A stretch of 64,000 nucleotides of DNA, taken from Paenibacillus macerans. GTDB taxonomy: Bacteria; Bacillota; Bacilli; Paenibacillales; Paenibacillaceae. Under the pieces are notes generated by a model. It was not told the DNA's origin. It searched no databases and saw only the letters and a list, made by a program, of their open reading frames with translations. Position numbers and translations under genes: made by a program. Shown here piece by piece: positions 43,389-52,832 of the stretch (positions are counted from its first letter, which is position 1; each line of letters begins with the position of its first letter). The stretch is taken from the NCBI RefSeq assembly GCF_023715465.1, contig NZ_JAMBOE010000005.1, positions 532,824 to 596,823 on the forward strand. The letters are read 5' to 3'.

Positions 43389-45116
43389 TTACTTCGTAGT
43401 TTCATACCATTCGTTGACTTCCTGGGTAATTTGGTCCCCGCCAAGCTTTTTCCAATCGGCCACGAACTGGTCGAATTTATCGATGGGATCCCCTAATATG
43501 ATCTTGACGAACACTTCGTTTTGCAGCTTTTCGAGCGTCGCTTTGCGTTCCACCATGGTTGGAGTCGGGGCGCCGACAAATTTTTCCCGCAGAAACTGAT
43601 TGTTTTTGTCGTATTGATCAGCGATTCCCATGGAGCCTACTTCTCCATAAATCCGTTCCCAGCCCCATAACGCGAACCCTTCCGACGATCCCGACGCGTA
43701 GGCTTCCAGTTTTTCTTGAATCGTCTTGGCCTCCCCGGTCAGTGTGGAGAAATCACCGGCTTTGCGCGCGGCATCAATCGCCCGGAAGGCGTCTACGTTT
43801 TTCTTAACCGGATACGGCGTAACGGGCGAGAGCTGCCATACGCTTTCGGCCTCCGGCGGCGCAAAATACTTATCGAACTCCGCAGTTTCGCCCCAGTTTT
43901 TCTCCAGATGCAAATTGAACATTTTGATCACCGCTTCAGGATGAGCGGCTCCCTTCTTAACGGCGAAGAAACGGGTAGTGCTGAATTTAAGCGGCACCTT
44001 CGGCGTCTCGCCCGACTCCGATACGATCGGGAAAGCCTGCCATTGCGCGTTCGGATCATTATCGCGGTTAAGCTGAAGGGGCCATATAGAATTCCATTGC
44101 TCGCCGTACTCCATCCCGATCTTTCCGGCGGAGATCTGTTCGGACACCTTGCCCCCGTCTTTGACCCCGAATTCCTGATCGATCTGGCCGTTTTTGGCCA
44201 TATCCTGCAACACCTGAAGCGCCTTTTTCACTTCCGGCTGAGTGCTGCCAAACACGAGTTTGCCTGAGGCGTCTTCCACCCAAATGTTAGGGTAGGCAGC
44301 GTATCCGGCCATAAAACCTTCAAGTCCCATCGCCCCGCCCCATAAATCTTTCGTCACGCCAAGACCGAAGGTATCCTTCTTGCCATTCCCGTCCGGATCG
44401 CCCTCCGTAAACGCTTTCGAAATCGCCAGCACGTCGGCCATCGTTTTCGGCGGCTTCAAGCCTAATTTATCCAACCAATCGGTACGAATCCAAATGTACA
44501 TCGCCCGTTCCATGGAAGATTCCAACTGGGGAACCGCCATCAACTTTCCGTCGAACGTAGCGGCATCGAACACACTTGTTCCTTCTTCCGAGAGCACTTT
44601 TTTCGTAAAAGGAGATGCGTACTTTTCGTATAACTCCGACATGTCCTCGATTTGGTCGGAATCGGCCAATTGCTTGAGCTGCGTGGCATTCACCGGGATG
44701 ACGTCCGGCAAGTCGCCGGAAGCCAAAGTAACGTTGATTTTCTGCAGATATTGATCGGAAGTCGGGCTGCCCTTGACGACCCAGTCGTATTTGATCTTGA
44801 TGCCAAGCTCGTCCTCGTACAATTGGGTCCAGCGATTGTTGTCGATCGTTTCGCCCTTCAGCACGCCAAGCACATTGTTCTCCACAACATCGCTCAAATC
44901 TCTGACGAATGATACTTCGATCGCCGGATCGTATTTGCCGAGCGGGCCGTCATCCGCGGCGGAGGTCTGGTTCTGGTTATCCTTTGAAGCTCCGCCAGGA
45001 TCCCCGTTTGCCCCGTTCCCGCCCCCGCCCGAGCATGCGGCAAGCATAAGCGAAGCCAGCACTAATACGGAGAGACCTTTTAACCACACTGAGCTGTTTT
45101 TGCTTCTCATTTTCAT
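43389..45116 (-). CDS. carbohydrate ABC importer, substrate-binding lipoprotein (module B)
   Basis: 575 residues. Signal peptide ending MLAAC (Cys28), then a low-complexity Gly/Asn linker and a long solute-binding domain. A 'DPDGNGKKD' loop resembles a calcium-binding EF-hand turn, common in this LplA-like group. ATG at 45116 lies 6 nt after GGGGG. First gene of module B, with a cre-like site at 45153-45166 in its upstream region. The related binding protein of module C has the same calcium loop and 'ETIDNN/ETIENN' segment, so both may bind similar oligosaccharides. Confidence 0.9.
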   Translation of the reverse strand: MKMRSKNSSVWLKGLSVLVLASLMLAACSGGGGNGANGDPGGASKDNQNQTSAADDGPLGKYDPAIEVSFVRDLSDVVENNVLGVLKGETIDNNRWTQLYEDELGIKIKYDWVVKGSPTSDQYLQKINVTLASGDLPDVIPVNATQLKQLADSDQIEDMSELYEKYASPFTKKVLSEEGTSVFDAATFDGKLMAVPQLESSMERAMYIWIRTDWLDKLGLKPPKTMADVLAISKAFTEGDPDGNGKKDTFGLGVTKDLWGGAMGLEGFMAGYAAYPNIWVEDASGKLVFGSTQPEVKKALQVLQDMAKNGQIDQEFGVKDGGKVSEQISAGKIGMEYGEQWNSIWPLQLNRDNDPNAQWQAFPIVSESGETPKVPLKFSTTRFFAVKKGAAHPEAVIKMFNLHLEKNWGETAEFDKYFAPPEAESVWQLSPVTPYPVKKNVDAFRAIDAARKAGDFSTLTGEAKTIQEKLEAYASGSSEGFALWGWERIYGEVGSMGIADQYDKNNQFLREKFVGAPTPTMVERKATLEKLQNEVFVKIILGDPIDKFDQFVADWKKLGGDQITQEVNEWYETTK

Positions 45117-45152
45117 TTGCATCCCCCAGTTCGATTGAATTTGCCTTCCATT

Positions 45153-45166
45153 TGGTTACGCTTTCA
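45153..45166 (-). promoter_or_regulatory. cre-like site upstream of module B
   Basis: Minus strand reads TGAAAGCGTAACCA, 13 of 14 positions of the CcpA consensus. It lies 37 bp upstream of the binding-protein start, where CcpA would block or overlap the promoter. Confidence 0.55.
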
Positions 45167-45278
45167 TTATGCAATGGCGCACATTTCGCGACAACGTTCA
45201 TCTTTTTACTTTACTTCTCCTTCATTTACCAACTCCACTTGAGGGCCTTGATTATGCCTGGACTGATAAACGTAAAAA

Positions 45279-45299
45279 CCAACCGGAAATCCCGGTTGG
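45279..45299 (-). terminator. terminator of module C regulator operon
   Basis: CCAACCGG (45279-45286) pairs with CCGGTTGG (45292-45299). On the minus strand a T5 run follows. Ends transcription from the module C genes and the esterase remnant, upstream of module B. Confidence 0.75.
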
Positions 45300-45331
45300 C
45301 CTATACAAGCATATAGCGCTTCCTTACGGCA

Positions 45332-45523
45332 TCACGGCAGCATTGACGTGGCCGATGCAGGATCGGCGATGGCCCATTCAATAGCCGGCCCGATATATTT
45401 ATTCCAGAAATTCCAGTCGTGCGCCCCTGCGCTCTCTACATAGAGATGAGGAATATCATGCACTGTGAAAAAAACTGGATATTTAACATTGCCATGATTT
45501 TGTTCCTCCTCGTCTTTTGTCAA
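45332..45523 (-). pseudogene. C-terminal remnant of a putative (feruloyl-type) esterase
   Basis: A 63-codon frame reads 'HDIPHLYVESAGAHDWNFWNKYIGPAIEWAI' in its second half. This is the usual C-terminal end of alpha/beta-hydrolase esterases of the EstA/feruloyl esterase kind, including the catalytic His in 'GAHDWNFW'. The upstream part with the nucleophile Ser and oxyanion hole is absent. The space is taken by the module C response-regulator gene, which stops 3 bp away. It is thus a fragment left by deletion or rearrangement, not a working enzyme. Confidence 0.6.
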
Positions 45524-45525
45524 AA

Positions 45526-47139
45526 TTACCGGCTCATCGCGTCGCGGTACTCCTGTGGAGACATATTGTACTGCCTTCGGAACAGCTTGCTGAAATACTG
45601 CGGGTTTTGATATCGCAGCTCACCGGAAATTTCGTAGATTTTTTTGTCCGAATACTTCAGCAAATAGGCCGCCGCCTCCATTTTCAACCGGAAAATATAC
45701 TCCGTGATGCTCTCACCCGTTTCCAGCTTATACACTCTTGATACGTAGGCGGGATTCAGATTGACGCACTCCGCAATCATGTGGGCAGTGAGGTCGGTGT
45801 ATAAGCGTTCCTGAATGAAGGCCTGAATTTTACCGATCATCATTTGCCGGTTGTCCTTACGGCCCTTCACGCTTTCCTCGATAATTTTATCCAGTATTCT
45901 AAAGGTCCACTCCCGCAACGCCTTCACCGTAGTCATCCGGCTCGTATCGAGTATGCGATGATCATTGCCCATCAGCTCAAAGAAGCGCCAGCCGTTCTTG
46001 TGCACAATATAGGTAAAAGCCCCGGATATCACGAAAAATGCCTCCATGATGTGCTCATAGGAATCGGACCAGCGCGCCTCAAGCTCATCGATCACCCGGC
46101 CGACCTTCTCCCGAAAAGCGTCCCAGCGAGCGGTTTCCAACAGTACGTTCAGCAGTGGAGGCTCATACAAGCGCTCCACGATGCTCGACTCTGCAAAGGT
46201 GATCGAATCCATGGTGATGACCAGTTCATCCTCGCTGCCAGCCAGTTGCCTCAATGTCCCCAGACTGTTGCGGTAGGTGGGGGAGAGTTTCTCCGGGAAA
46301 ACAAACCAGGAACTGACCAGAATGGATATGCTGCCCTTCAGGTACATCTGCACGCTGCGCTGCATTTCACCCGCCTTGAGTTCCAATAAAGTGTTCTTAT
46401 CTTGTGCGTCCTGTAGGTGCTTCAGCTTGACCAGCATCGTTAAGTAGTCGTGCTGATCTTTGCCGATCCAAATCCAAAACTGGTCGGCAAAAATTTCCGC
46501 CGCGATATTTCCGACAGCGTATTCCATCAGGGAAAGGGTGTGGTAATCATATTCGGCGAAAGTCCCTTCCATGCGAATGAGCAGCAGAGCGAGAGAATCC
46601 CCCGTGCAAAACGGCATTTCGAGAAGGGCCATCTTTTCCTGCAACGACTTGGCGTCGATCTTCTTCCCTTGAAGCAAGTCTTGCAGCAAGTTGCTTTTCA
46701 AGAGAGGAAGGTTCTCTTTAATGGTGAAAACCGCTTGTTGATAGGAAGCGATCCGCCCCCATTCCTCCTTCAAACCAGCGATAATTTGCGTTACCGCAGC
46801 CTCCAATTCCTCGGTCTCGACAGGCTTCAGCAAGTAATCCGCCGCCTTGAATTTAATTGCCTGTTTGGCGTAATCGAAATCCGAAAACCCGGTCAGCAAA
46901 ATACATTTAACCCTTTTCCATCTATCGTGAATGATTTCGATCAGTTCGATTCCCGTCATCTCGGGCATTTTAATATCCGCTATAACAATATCAACCTGGG
47001 ACGAATTTAAAATATCCAGCGCTTGCTCTCCCGAATAAGCCTTGTACACGGTTGAAACGGCCATCCTGCTCCAGTCCGTCGTTTCCGCAAGACTTTCCAC
47101 CAAGTGCTCCTCATCATCAACAATCAACACACAATACAT
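45526..47139 (-). CDS. response regulator, YesN type (module C)
   Basis: 537 residues: a receiver domain with Asp55 in 'IADIKMPEMTG', a central region of about 270 residues, and a C-terminal AraC domain ('TAHMIAECVNLNPAYVSRVYKLETG' and 'KIYEISGELRYQNPQYFSKLFRRQYN'). It starts 22 bp after the kinase stop. Last intact gene of the minus-strand half of module C (binding protein, kinase, regulator). It would activate this operon and possibly the divergent permease pair. Confidence 0.9.
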   Translation of the reverse strand: MYCVLIVDDEEHLVESLAETTDWSRMAVSTVYKAYSGEQALDILNSSQVDIVIADIKMPEMTGIELIEIIHDRWKRVKCILLTGFSDFDYAKQAIKFKAADYLLKPVETEELEAAVTQIIAGLKEEWGRIASYQQAVFTIKENLPLLKSNLLQDLLQGKKIDAKSLQEKMALLEMPFCTGDSLALLLIRMEGTFAEYDYHTLSLMEYAVGNIAAEIFADQFWIWIGKDQHDYLTMLVKLKHLQDAQDKNTLLELKAGEMQRSVQMYLKGSISILVSSWFVFPEKLSPTYRNSLGTLRQLAGSEDELVITMDSITFAESSIVERLYEPPLLNVLLETARWDAFREKVGRVIDELEARWSDSYEHIMEAFFVISGAFTYIVHKNGWRFFELMGNDHRILDTSRMTTVKALREWTFRILDKIIEESVKGRKDNRQMMIGKIQAFIQERLYTDLTAHMIAECVNLNPAYVSRVYKLETGESITEYIFRLKMEAAAYLLKYSDKKIYEISGELRYQNPQYFSKLFRRQYNMSPQEYRDAMSR

Positions 47140-47161
47140 ACGTAATCCCTCCTGCTGTAAA

Positions 47162-48904
47162 TTAACCTTCGCCAGGCTCGTCCCATCGGATCGTGACGCG
47201 AACGCCTCCCAGCTCCGAACGCGAGAAGGTCAGACCGCTGCCTTCTCCATATTTGATATTCAGCCGCTGGTGCACATTCCAAAGACCGCAGCCCATCTCT
47301 TCGTATAGCGGCGTCTCGAGCTTTCGGGTAAGGCTCTCCATCTCCTCGCCGGTCATCCCGAATCCATCCTCTTCCACATGAATCTGACAAACCCTATCCT
47401 TCATTTCCCCTGTTATCCGGAGCATAGAGGAAGTTTTCTTCTGCTCAATACCGTGAATGATGGCGTTTTCCACGATAGGCTGAAGTATAAGCCGCGGAAT
47501 CGACAGCTGCTTCATGGCAGCGGGAATTTCGATCCGATAATCCAGCCTGCTCATCCGCAGCTTGTATATTTCCAGGTAGCTGTGAATCAAGTCAAGCTCC
47601 TCTTGCAGCTTGATCGTCTGGTTCTCTACCCGCGTGGTTTTCCGGTAATATTTGCTTAAGTGGTAGGACATCGCGATGACGGAGTCGTGGTCCTGCAGCT
47701 TCGCCATGCTGTTGATATACGCAAGACAATTGTATAAAAAATGCGGGTTAATCTGGGATTGCAATTGTTTCAGAACGGCCTCCCTGGAATGGATTTTCTC
47801 CTTGTATACATTTTCGATCAGCTCTTCAATTTGCATGGCCATATAATTGTAGCGCTCGAGCAAAAAACGGAACTCGCTCTTGGGCCGAATGGAGATCCGG
47901 TAGGAAAAATCTCCGTTCTTGATCCGGTTCACCGCATAGATCAACTGCTGAATCGGCAGCTTCACCTGCCGGTATATAAAAGTGATCGCTACGATAACCA
48001 GCAGCAACAGCAGCCCGGTCGAGCTGTAAAAAATGTCCCGGTTTGTAATGATTGGCCCCAGTACTTCCGCTTCCGGGATGTAATCGATCAAATACCAGCC
48101 CAATTGTTTGGACTTCACGTAAAAAACTTTGTATTTCTTACCATCCAGTGTCTTTGTCAGTTCGCCTTTCTCCCGGTTCTGCGGGATGGAAATATCCGCG
48201 ATCAGCGCCCGCACCTTGCCCCGATCCGACGAGGCGTTATATAGAATCGAATCACCGCCGAGAGACGGGCTGTAGAAAAAGGGATCCTGATTCCCGTCTT
48301 CAACCTTGTAGCGATTCAGCATATGTTCAATATTGGTGACTGGAAATTGCATTTCCAAAATGAATTTTGTTTCCTCGTTGCCGCCCGCTTTATGGAAAGG
48401 GTCGAACAGCGTGTAGGAAAAAACCGCGTTTGGTTTGCCTTTGCCGATAAAATTCCAGCCTTGGCCATGCTTCATCACTTCTTTAAGAAATGCCTGTTTA
48501 TTATTCGTCGTATTGGTCGAAATCAACTGATCGAGACTTGTTGAATACAAGCTCAATTCATTGGGCCAAACACTTGAAGTGCTTTGAAGCACCAGCTTCG
48601 TTTCCACCCGTTGAATTATGCTGATCTGGTCAAGGTCCATCAGCTTGCTGGACAGATAAATGCTTTGAAACTCCCGAATATCGGGGTCCTGGTTCAACAT
48701 AATGGGAAAGGTGGCGAGCTTGCTGGCATTGGTATCGATTTCATTCACCAGAAAGGACAGTTGGTTCAAATTATAGTTTGTAATCTGCTCCTTCAGTAAG
48801 GCCATCGTATTGCGGTGGCTGTTGGAATACAAATACACAACCGGGATCAGAAAGAGGAAAAATAATGCAATAAATTTATTAAAGAAATTCCATCTGCTTG
48901 TCAT
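47162..48904 (-). CDS. sensor histidine kinase, YesM type (module C)
   Basis: 580 residues. TM1 about 10-27, extracellular domain about 28-290, TM2 about 292-311, HAMP ('QVKLPIQQLIYAVNRIKNGDFSYRI'), His388 in 'QSQINPHFLYN', and a HATPase with 'ENAIIHGIEQKK' and 'GCGLWNVHQRLNI'. ATG at 48904 with GAGGAG upstream; 13 codons of longer frame rejected. 80 bp follow the binding-protein stop. Cognate partner of the response regulator behind it. Confidence 0.9.
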   Translation of the reverse strand: MTSRWNFFNKFIALFFLFLIPVVYLYSNSHRNTMALLKEQITNYNLNQLSFLVNEIDTNASKLATFPIMLNQDPDIREFQSIYLSSKLMDLDQISIIQRVETKLVLQSTSSVWPNELSLYSTSLDQLISTNTTNNKQAFLKEVMKHGQGWNFIGKGKPNAVFSYTLFDPFHKAGGNEETKFILEMQFPVTNIEHMLNRYKVEDGNQDPFFYSPSLGGDSILYNASSDRGKVRALIADISIPQNREKGELTKTLDGKKYKVFYVKSKQLGWYLIDYIPEAEVLGPIITNRDIFYSSTGLLLLLVIVAITFIYRQVKLPIQQLIYAVNRIKNGDFSYRISIRPKSEFRFLLERYNYMAMQIEELIENVYKEKIHSREAVLKQLQSQINPHFLYNCLAYINSMAKLQDHDSVIAMSYHLSKYYRKTTRVENQTIKLQEELDLIHSYLEIYKLRMSRLDYRIEIPAAMKQLSIPRLILQPIVENAIIHGIEQKKTSSMLRITGEMKDRVCQIHVEEDGFGMTGEEMESLTRKLETPLYEEMGCGLWNVHQRLNIKYGEGSGLTFSRSELGGVRVTIRWDEPGEG

Positions 48905-48984
48905 CCTATTTCTCCTCTCGGCTTCGACAATAAAGGAAACCATAGGGCGAATTCGGCCCTATGGTTTAAACCTCCCTTGATATT

Positions 48985-50661
48985 TTACTTCACCGACTGA
49001 TACCATTCATTAACCTCTTTGGTCATGTCGTCTCCACCGGACGACTTCCATTCTTCTACGAATTTATCAAATTGTTCGGGGCCAACTTTGCCGTAAATAA
49101 TCTTCGAGAACACGTCCCCCTCCAACTTTTTGAGATATTCCTGTCTCTTCCTCATCGTTGGCGTTTGGCGGGTTTGAAACATATTGGGAACAGCCAAATC
49201 CTTTTGGTCCATCACGATTTTGGCCGCATCGAGCATCGCCTTCGGCGTTCCTTCCGCAGTGATCTTCTCGAACGGAGTCGCCGGCGGCTCGCCGCCGGCC
49301 AATTTGGCCATGGTCTTCATGTTCAGGGACGGAATTCTGGCTCCGTCAAAGGTCAGGGTATATTTGTATGCTGGAGCGCCGCCGCCCGGCACCTTCGTTT
49401 CATCCACCCATTTGCCGTCTACAAAGTCGTAGTCGTAACCTTTAAATGTTCCGAATTCAAACTCGCTGCCTGCTTTCCTTTCAGCGTAATTGTCATACCA
49501 GTAATTTTGGTACGTGAAAAAGACTTCCGGATGTTTCATATTTTTATTGATCAGGACTACCCCGTTCCGGACGGGAGTGGAGTGGCGGCCGCCTTTGCCA
49601 TCGGAGCCTGTCGGCAGCGGGTAAGCCTTAAACTCCGCCCCCTTTACGTTTTTGTTCAAATCTGCTAGCGGCCACGAAACCATCCAATACGGGCCGGCGA
49701 TCATCCCCGCTTTTCCGGATACAAACGCCTCGGTTGCCTTGCTTTCGTCCCAAAGCGGAAACTCCGTTGGAATGTACCCTTTCTCCTTCCATTCTTTCAG
49801 CTTAACGAGTCCTTCCTTGACGCCAGGCTGAACGGAACCAAATTCCAGATTCCCTTCGCTGTTCAGATTCCATTGGTTCGGCATGGCGCCGTAAGCGCCG
49901 AAGAGCCAGCTGACATCGGACATCCATGTATTAAACGCATTTTTCGTTCCAAGCGTCAATCCCCAGGTATCCTTTTGACCGTTTCCGTCCGGATCTTGAT
50001 TGACGAAGGCATCCATGATTTTCTCAACATCTTCAATCGTTTTCGGCGCCTGCAGATTGAGCTTTTTCATCCAGTCCTCGCGAATCCACAGCACCGGATC
50101 CGAATTGTAAGCGTAGTCCAAAATCGGAATGCCGTATTTTTTTCCGTCCTTGATATATCGATACCATACCGTTGGATCCTCATTCATGGCGTTTTTCCAA
50201 GTTTCGGAAGCGTACTTGTCGAACAGTTCTCCGACCTCCATAAACTTGCCGGAGTCCATGAGCGCGTCGACAATATCCGAATCCTCGCGCATGGCAATGA
50301 TGTCCGGCATCTCCTCATCGGAGGACAGGGCCAGGCGAAGTTTGGTAGCAAACGCATCGTTCGTATTCGTCACGGTCCAATTGTATTTGATTTTAATACC
50401 GAGCTTTTCTTCCGCCCACCTGGTGTGGACGTTGTTTTCAATCGTCTCGCCGTTCTTGAACGTTACATCCGCGTTTACGCCGCGAATGGTGGTAATCGTT
50501 ACCGGCGGATCGTATTTGCCGTCGACCAGCTTCAGCGTTTCCTGATCCGACTGATTAGACGGCCCGTTTCCGCTGTTTTTGCCGCCCGAGCAACCACTCA
50601 CAAGCGTGAAGGTCAATGCCGATGTCAATATGACGGCCACGCACTGTTTAATCGCTTTCAT
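48985..50661 (-). CDS. carbohydrate ABC importer, substrate-binding lipoprotein (module C)
   Basis: 558 residues. Signal peptide ending LVSGC (Cys24), Ser/Asn-rich linker, then an LplA-type binding domain with a 'DPDGNGQKD' calcium-type loop and 'SLNMKTMAKLAGGEPPATPFEKI' in the C-terminal lobe. The ATG at 50661 is 9 nt from GGGGG. First gene of the minus-strand arm; its permeases lie on the opposite strand across a 229-bp shared regulatory spacer. Similar in layout to the module B receptor, so the two may have arisen by duplication. Confidence 0.9.
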   Translation of the reverse strand: MKAIKQCVAVILTSALTFTLVSGCSGGKNSGNGPSNQSDQETLKLVDGKYDPPVTITTIRGVNADVTFKNGETIENNVHTRWAEEKLGIKIKYNWTVTNTNDAFATKLRLALSSDEEMPDIIAMREDSDIVDALMDSGKFMEVGELFDKYASETWKNAMNEDPTVWYRYIKDGKKYGIPILDYAYNSDPVLWIREDWMKKLNLQAPKTIEDVEKIMDAFVNQDPDGNGQKDTWGLTLGTKNAFNTWMSDVSWLFGAYGAMPNQWNLNSEGNLEFGSVQPGVKEGLVKLKEWKEKGYIPTEFPLWDESKATEAFVSGKAGMIAGPYWMVSWPLADLNKNVKGAEFKAYPLPTGSDGKGGRHSTPVRNGVVLINKNMKHPEVFFTYQNYWYDNYAERKAGSEFEFGTFKGYDYDFVDGKWVDETKVPGGGAPAYKYTLTFDGARIPSLNMKTMAKLAGGEPPATPFEKITAEGTPKAMLDAAKIVMDQKDLAVPNMFQTRQTPTMRKRQEYLKKLEGDVFSKIIYGKVGPEQFDKFVEEWKSSGGDDMTKEVNEWYQSVK

Positions 50662-50840
50662 TTTTTTCATCCCCCTGTAAGAAAATCTTGTAAATACACC
50701 ATTTATTGTAGATGAGCCCTCGTAAACTTAAAATGGCTGCTTTTTTACCTTAATGGAACATTTTTTAGATTTCGCCCTCTTTGTAAAATTCGTGCCCGTT
50801 GGGTAAACAGGCTGCCATATCTCGCTTTTTTGCGCTCAAG

Positions 50841-50846
50841 TATAAT
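50841..50846 (+). promoter_or_regulatory. -10 box for the module C permease pair
   Basis: TATAAT at 50841-50846, about 45 bp before the permease start. The matching -35 (TATCTC at 50818-50823) is poor, as expected for a promoter needing an activator such as the module C response regulator. Confidence 0.45.
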
Positions 50847-50890
50847 AGGGCCACAAGCGTAAGCCTTTACAATTAGAAAGGAGAATGATT

Positions 50891-51847
50891 ATGGCGTCTG
50901 TTATTGAACCGGCACCCCAAAGCCCGCAGCGCACGGACGTTTCGCGTCCGCGCACAAAGATCCGCAAAAGCGGTTCTATCTTTCATTTCATGCTGCTCCC
51001 GGCGGTAATTTTAACCATTATTTTTGCTTACGTGCCCATGTTCGGAGTGATCATGGCATTCCAGGATTTTAAACCTTGGCTTGGTTTTACCGGCTCACCC
51101 TGGGTCGGCCTGGAACATTTCAGATTCATGTTCGAGAGGGAAGACAGTATACAGGTTATCATTAATACGCTCATTATTTCTGTTCTGAAGATCACGATAG
51201 GTATGATCGTGCCTATTATATTTGCCGTCCTGCTCAATGAAATCAGACTGATAGCCTTCAAACGGGTGGTGCAGACGATGGTCTATCTTCCCCATTTCCT
51301 GTCATGGGTTATCCTGGGCGGGATACTGATTGATCTTCTGTCCCCTGAAGGCGGCCTGGTGAATCAGTCGCTCGCGGCATTGGGTATCAAGCCGATCTTC
51401 TTTCTAGGAGATGGAAACTGGTTCCGGGTTACGATTGTTGTTTCTGATATTTGGAAGGAGTTTGGTTTCTCCACGATCGTATACCTGGCCGCGCTGTCGG
51501 GCATTAACCCTTCACTCTATGAAGCGGCGGAAATCGATGGTGCTTCACGCTGGAAGCAAACCCTGCACATTACGCTTCCGGGTCTATTGCCGATTACGAT
51601 CGTCGTCGGAACGCTCGCGCTAGGCAACATTTTGAATGCGGGCTTTGACCAGATATTCAACCTGTACAATCCGCTCGTTTACGACAAAGGCGATATTATC
51701 GATACCTTCGTCTACCGCATGGCTATCTTAAACGGTGAAATGAGCTTCGGAACGGCCGTCGGCTTGTTCAAATCCGCGATCGGCGCCGTGCTGATTATTA
51801 CCGCCTATCGTTTGGCTTACAAATACGCCAATTACAGAATTTTTTAA
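50891..51847 (+). CDS. carbohydrate ABC importer permease, LplB type (module C)
   Basis: 318 residues with six membrane segments. 'AYVPMFGVIMAFQDFKPWLG', 'QTMVYLPHFLSWVILGGILIDLLSPEGG' and EAA loop 'SLYEAAEIDGASRWKQTLHITLPGL'. AAAGGAG lies 7 nt from the ATG at 50891; an ATG 6 bp earlier is too close to the ribosome site. Transcribed away from the binding-protein gene, an unusual split of one importer over two strands. Confidence 0.9.
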   Translation: MASVIEPAPQSPQRTDVSRPRTKIRKSGSIFHFMLLPAVILTIIFAYVPMFGVIMAFQDFKPWLGFTGSPWVGLEHFRFMFEREDSIQVIINTLIISVLKITIGMIVPIIFAVLLNEIRLIAFKRVVQTMVYLPHFLSWVILGGILIDLLSPEGGLVNQSLAALGIKPIFFLGDGNWFRVTIVVSDIWKEFGFSTIVYLAALSGINPSLYEAAEIDGASRWKQTLHITLPGLLPITIVVGTLALGNILNAGFDQIFNLYNPLVYDKGDIIDTFVYRMAILNGEMSFGTAVGLFKSAIGAVLIITAYRLAYKYANYRIF

Positions 51848-51870
51848 AGATTCGAGGAGGTGAAGATGTT

Positions 51871-52749
51871 ATGTATCATAAAACGCTGTCCTATCGCGTG
51901 TTTAATGTATTCAACCATGTTTTTTTAGCGCTCCTGTCCCTGCTTTGCACCATTCCTCTGATTCACGTCCTGGCCGTTTCTTTCAGCGGAAAAGCCGCGG
52001 CAAGCGCGAATAAGGTCGGTTTATGGCCGGTCGACTTCACCCTTGACGCTTATGAAAAAACATTGGGCAATGAAAACTTCATTCAAGCATTTATCATTTC
52101 CGTGGAGAGAGTCGTCTTGGGGACATCCCTCAGCATGTTGGTCATATTCCTGGCCGCCTACGCCCTGTCCAAGGATGAAAAGGTCTTTCGCGGAAGAAAC
52201 CTTTATTCCTGGTTTTTCGTGTTCACGATGTTGTTCTCCGGCGGGATGGTTCCCATGTACATTCTAATGCAAAAAATCCATTTGATGAACACCATTTGGG
52301 CCTTGATTATTCCCGGACTGGTAAACGTATGGAATATGATCCTGTTGCTTAATTTCTTCCGGGGGGTCCCGAAGGAACTGGAAGAGGCATCCCTCATCGA
52401 TGGGGCCGGTCACTTGACAACCCTGTTCCGTATTTTCCTGCCGCTTTCCATGCCGGCCATAGCCACCTTGTCTCTTTTCACCTTGGTCGGTCAGTGGAAT
52501 GACTGGTTCTCGGGGCTTCTCTATATATCGGATTACAAGAAGTATCCACTCGCGACCTTTCTGCAAACGATCCTCGTTCAACAGGATATGAGCAAAATGA
52601 ATGTGGACCCGAAATTGCTTGAAAACATTTCCCAGCGTACGGTCAAGGCCGCCCAAATATTTATCGGGGCCGTACCTGTGCTGCTGATCTATCCTTTTCT
52701 CCAAAAGTACTTTGTTAAAGGCATTGTGCTGGGGGCGGTTAAAGAATAG
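51871..52749 (+). CDS. carbohydrate ABC importer permease, YtcP/LplC type (module C)
   Basis: 292 residues, six membrane segments, 'IPLIHVLAVSFSGKAAASAN' after TM1, EAA loop 'KELEEASLIDGAGHLTTLFRIFLPL', C-terminus 'YPFLQKYFVKGIVLGAVKE'. GAGGAGGTGA lies 8 nt from the ATG. 23 bp after the LplB-type permease and followed by a strong bidirectional terminator. With 50891-51847 it forms the channel for the module C receptor. Confidence 0.9.
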   Translation: MYHKTLSYRVFNVFNHVFLALLSLLCTIPLIHVLAVSFSGKAAASANKVGLWPVDFTLDAYEKTLGNENFIQAFIISVERVVLGTSLSMLVIFLAAYALSKDEKVFRGRNLYSWFFVFTMLFSGGMVPMYILMQKIHLMNTIWALIIPGLVNVWNMILLLNFFRGVPKELEEASLIDGAGHLTTLFRIFLPLSMPAIATLSLFTLVGQWNDWFSGLLYISDYKKYPLATFLQTILVQQDMSKMNVDPKLLENISQRTVKAAQIFIGAVPVLLIYPFLQKYFVKGIVLGAVKE

Positions 52750-52779
52750 AGTGAACCGCATGATACTGTACAAGCGCCA

Positions 52780-52815
52780 AAAAGCCGAGCTAAACAAATA
52801 TTTAGCTCGGCTTTT
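52780..52815. terminator. bidirectional terminator between modules C and D
   Basis: A 15-bp perfect stem (52780-52794 with 52801-52815) around a 6-nt loop, A-rich to the left and a T run to the right. Serves the convergent permease genes on both sides. Confidence 0.9.
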
Positions 52816-52832
52816 TTTCAACCCTTTCGGGA

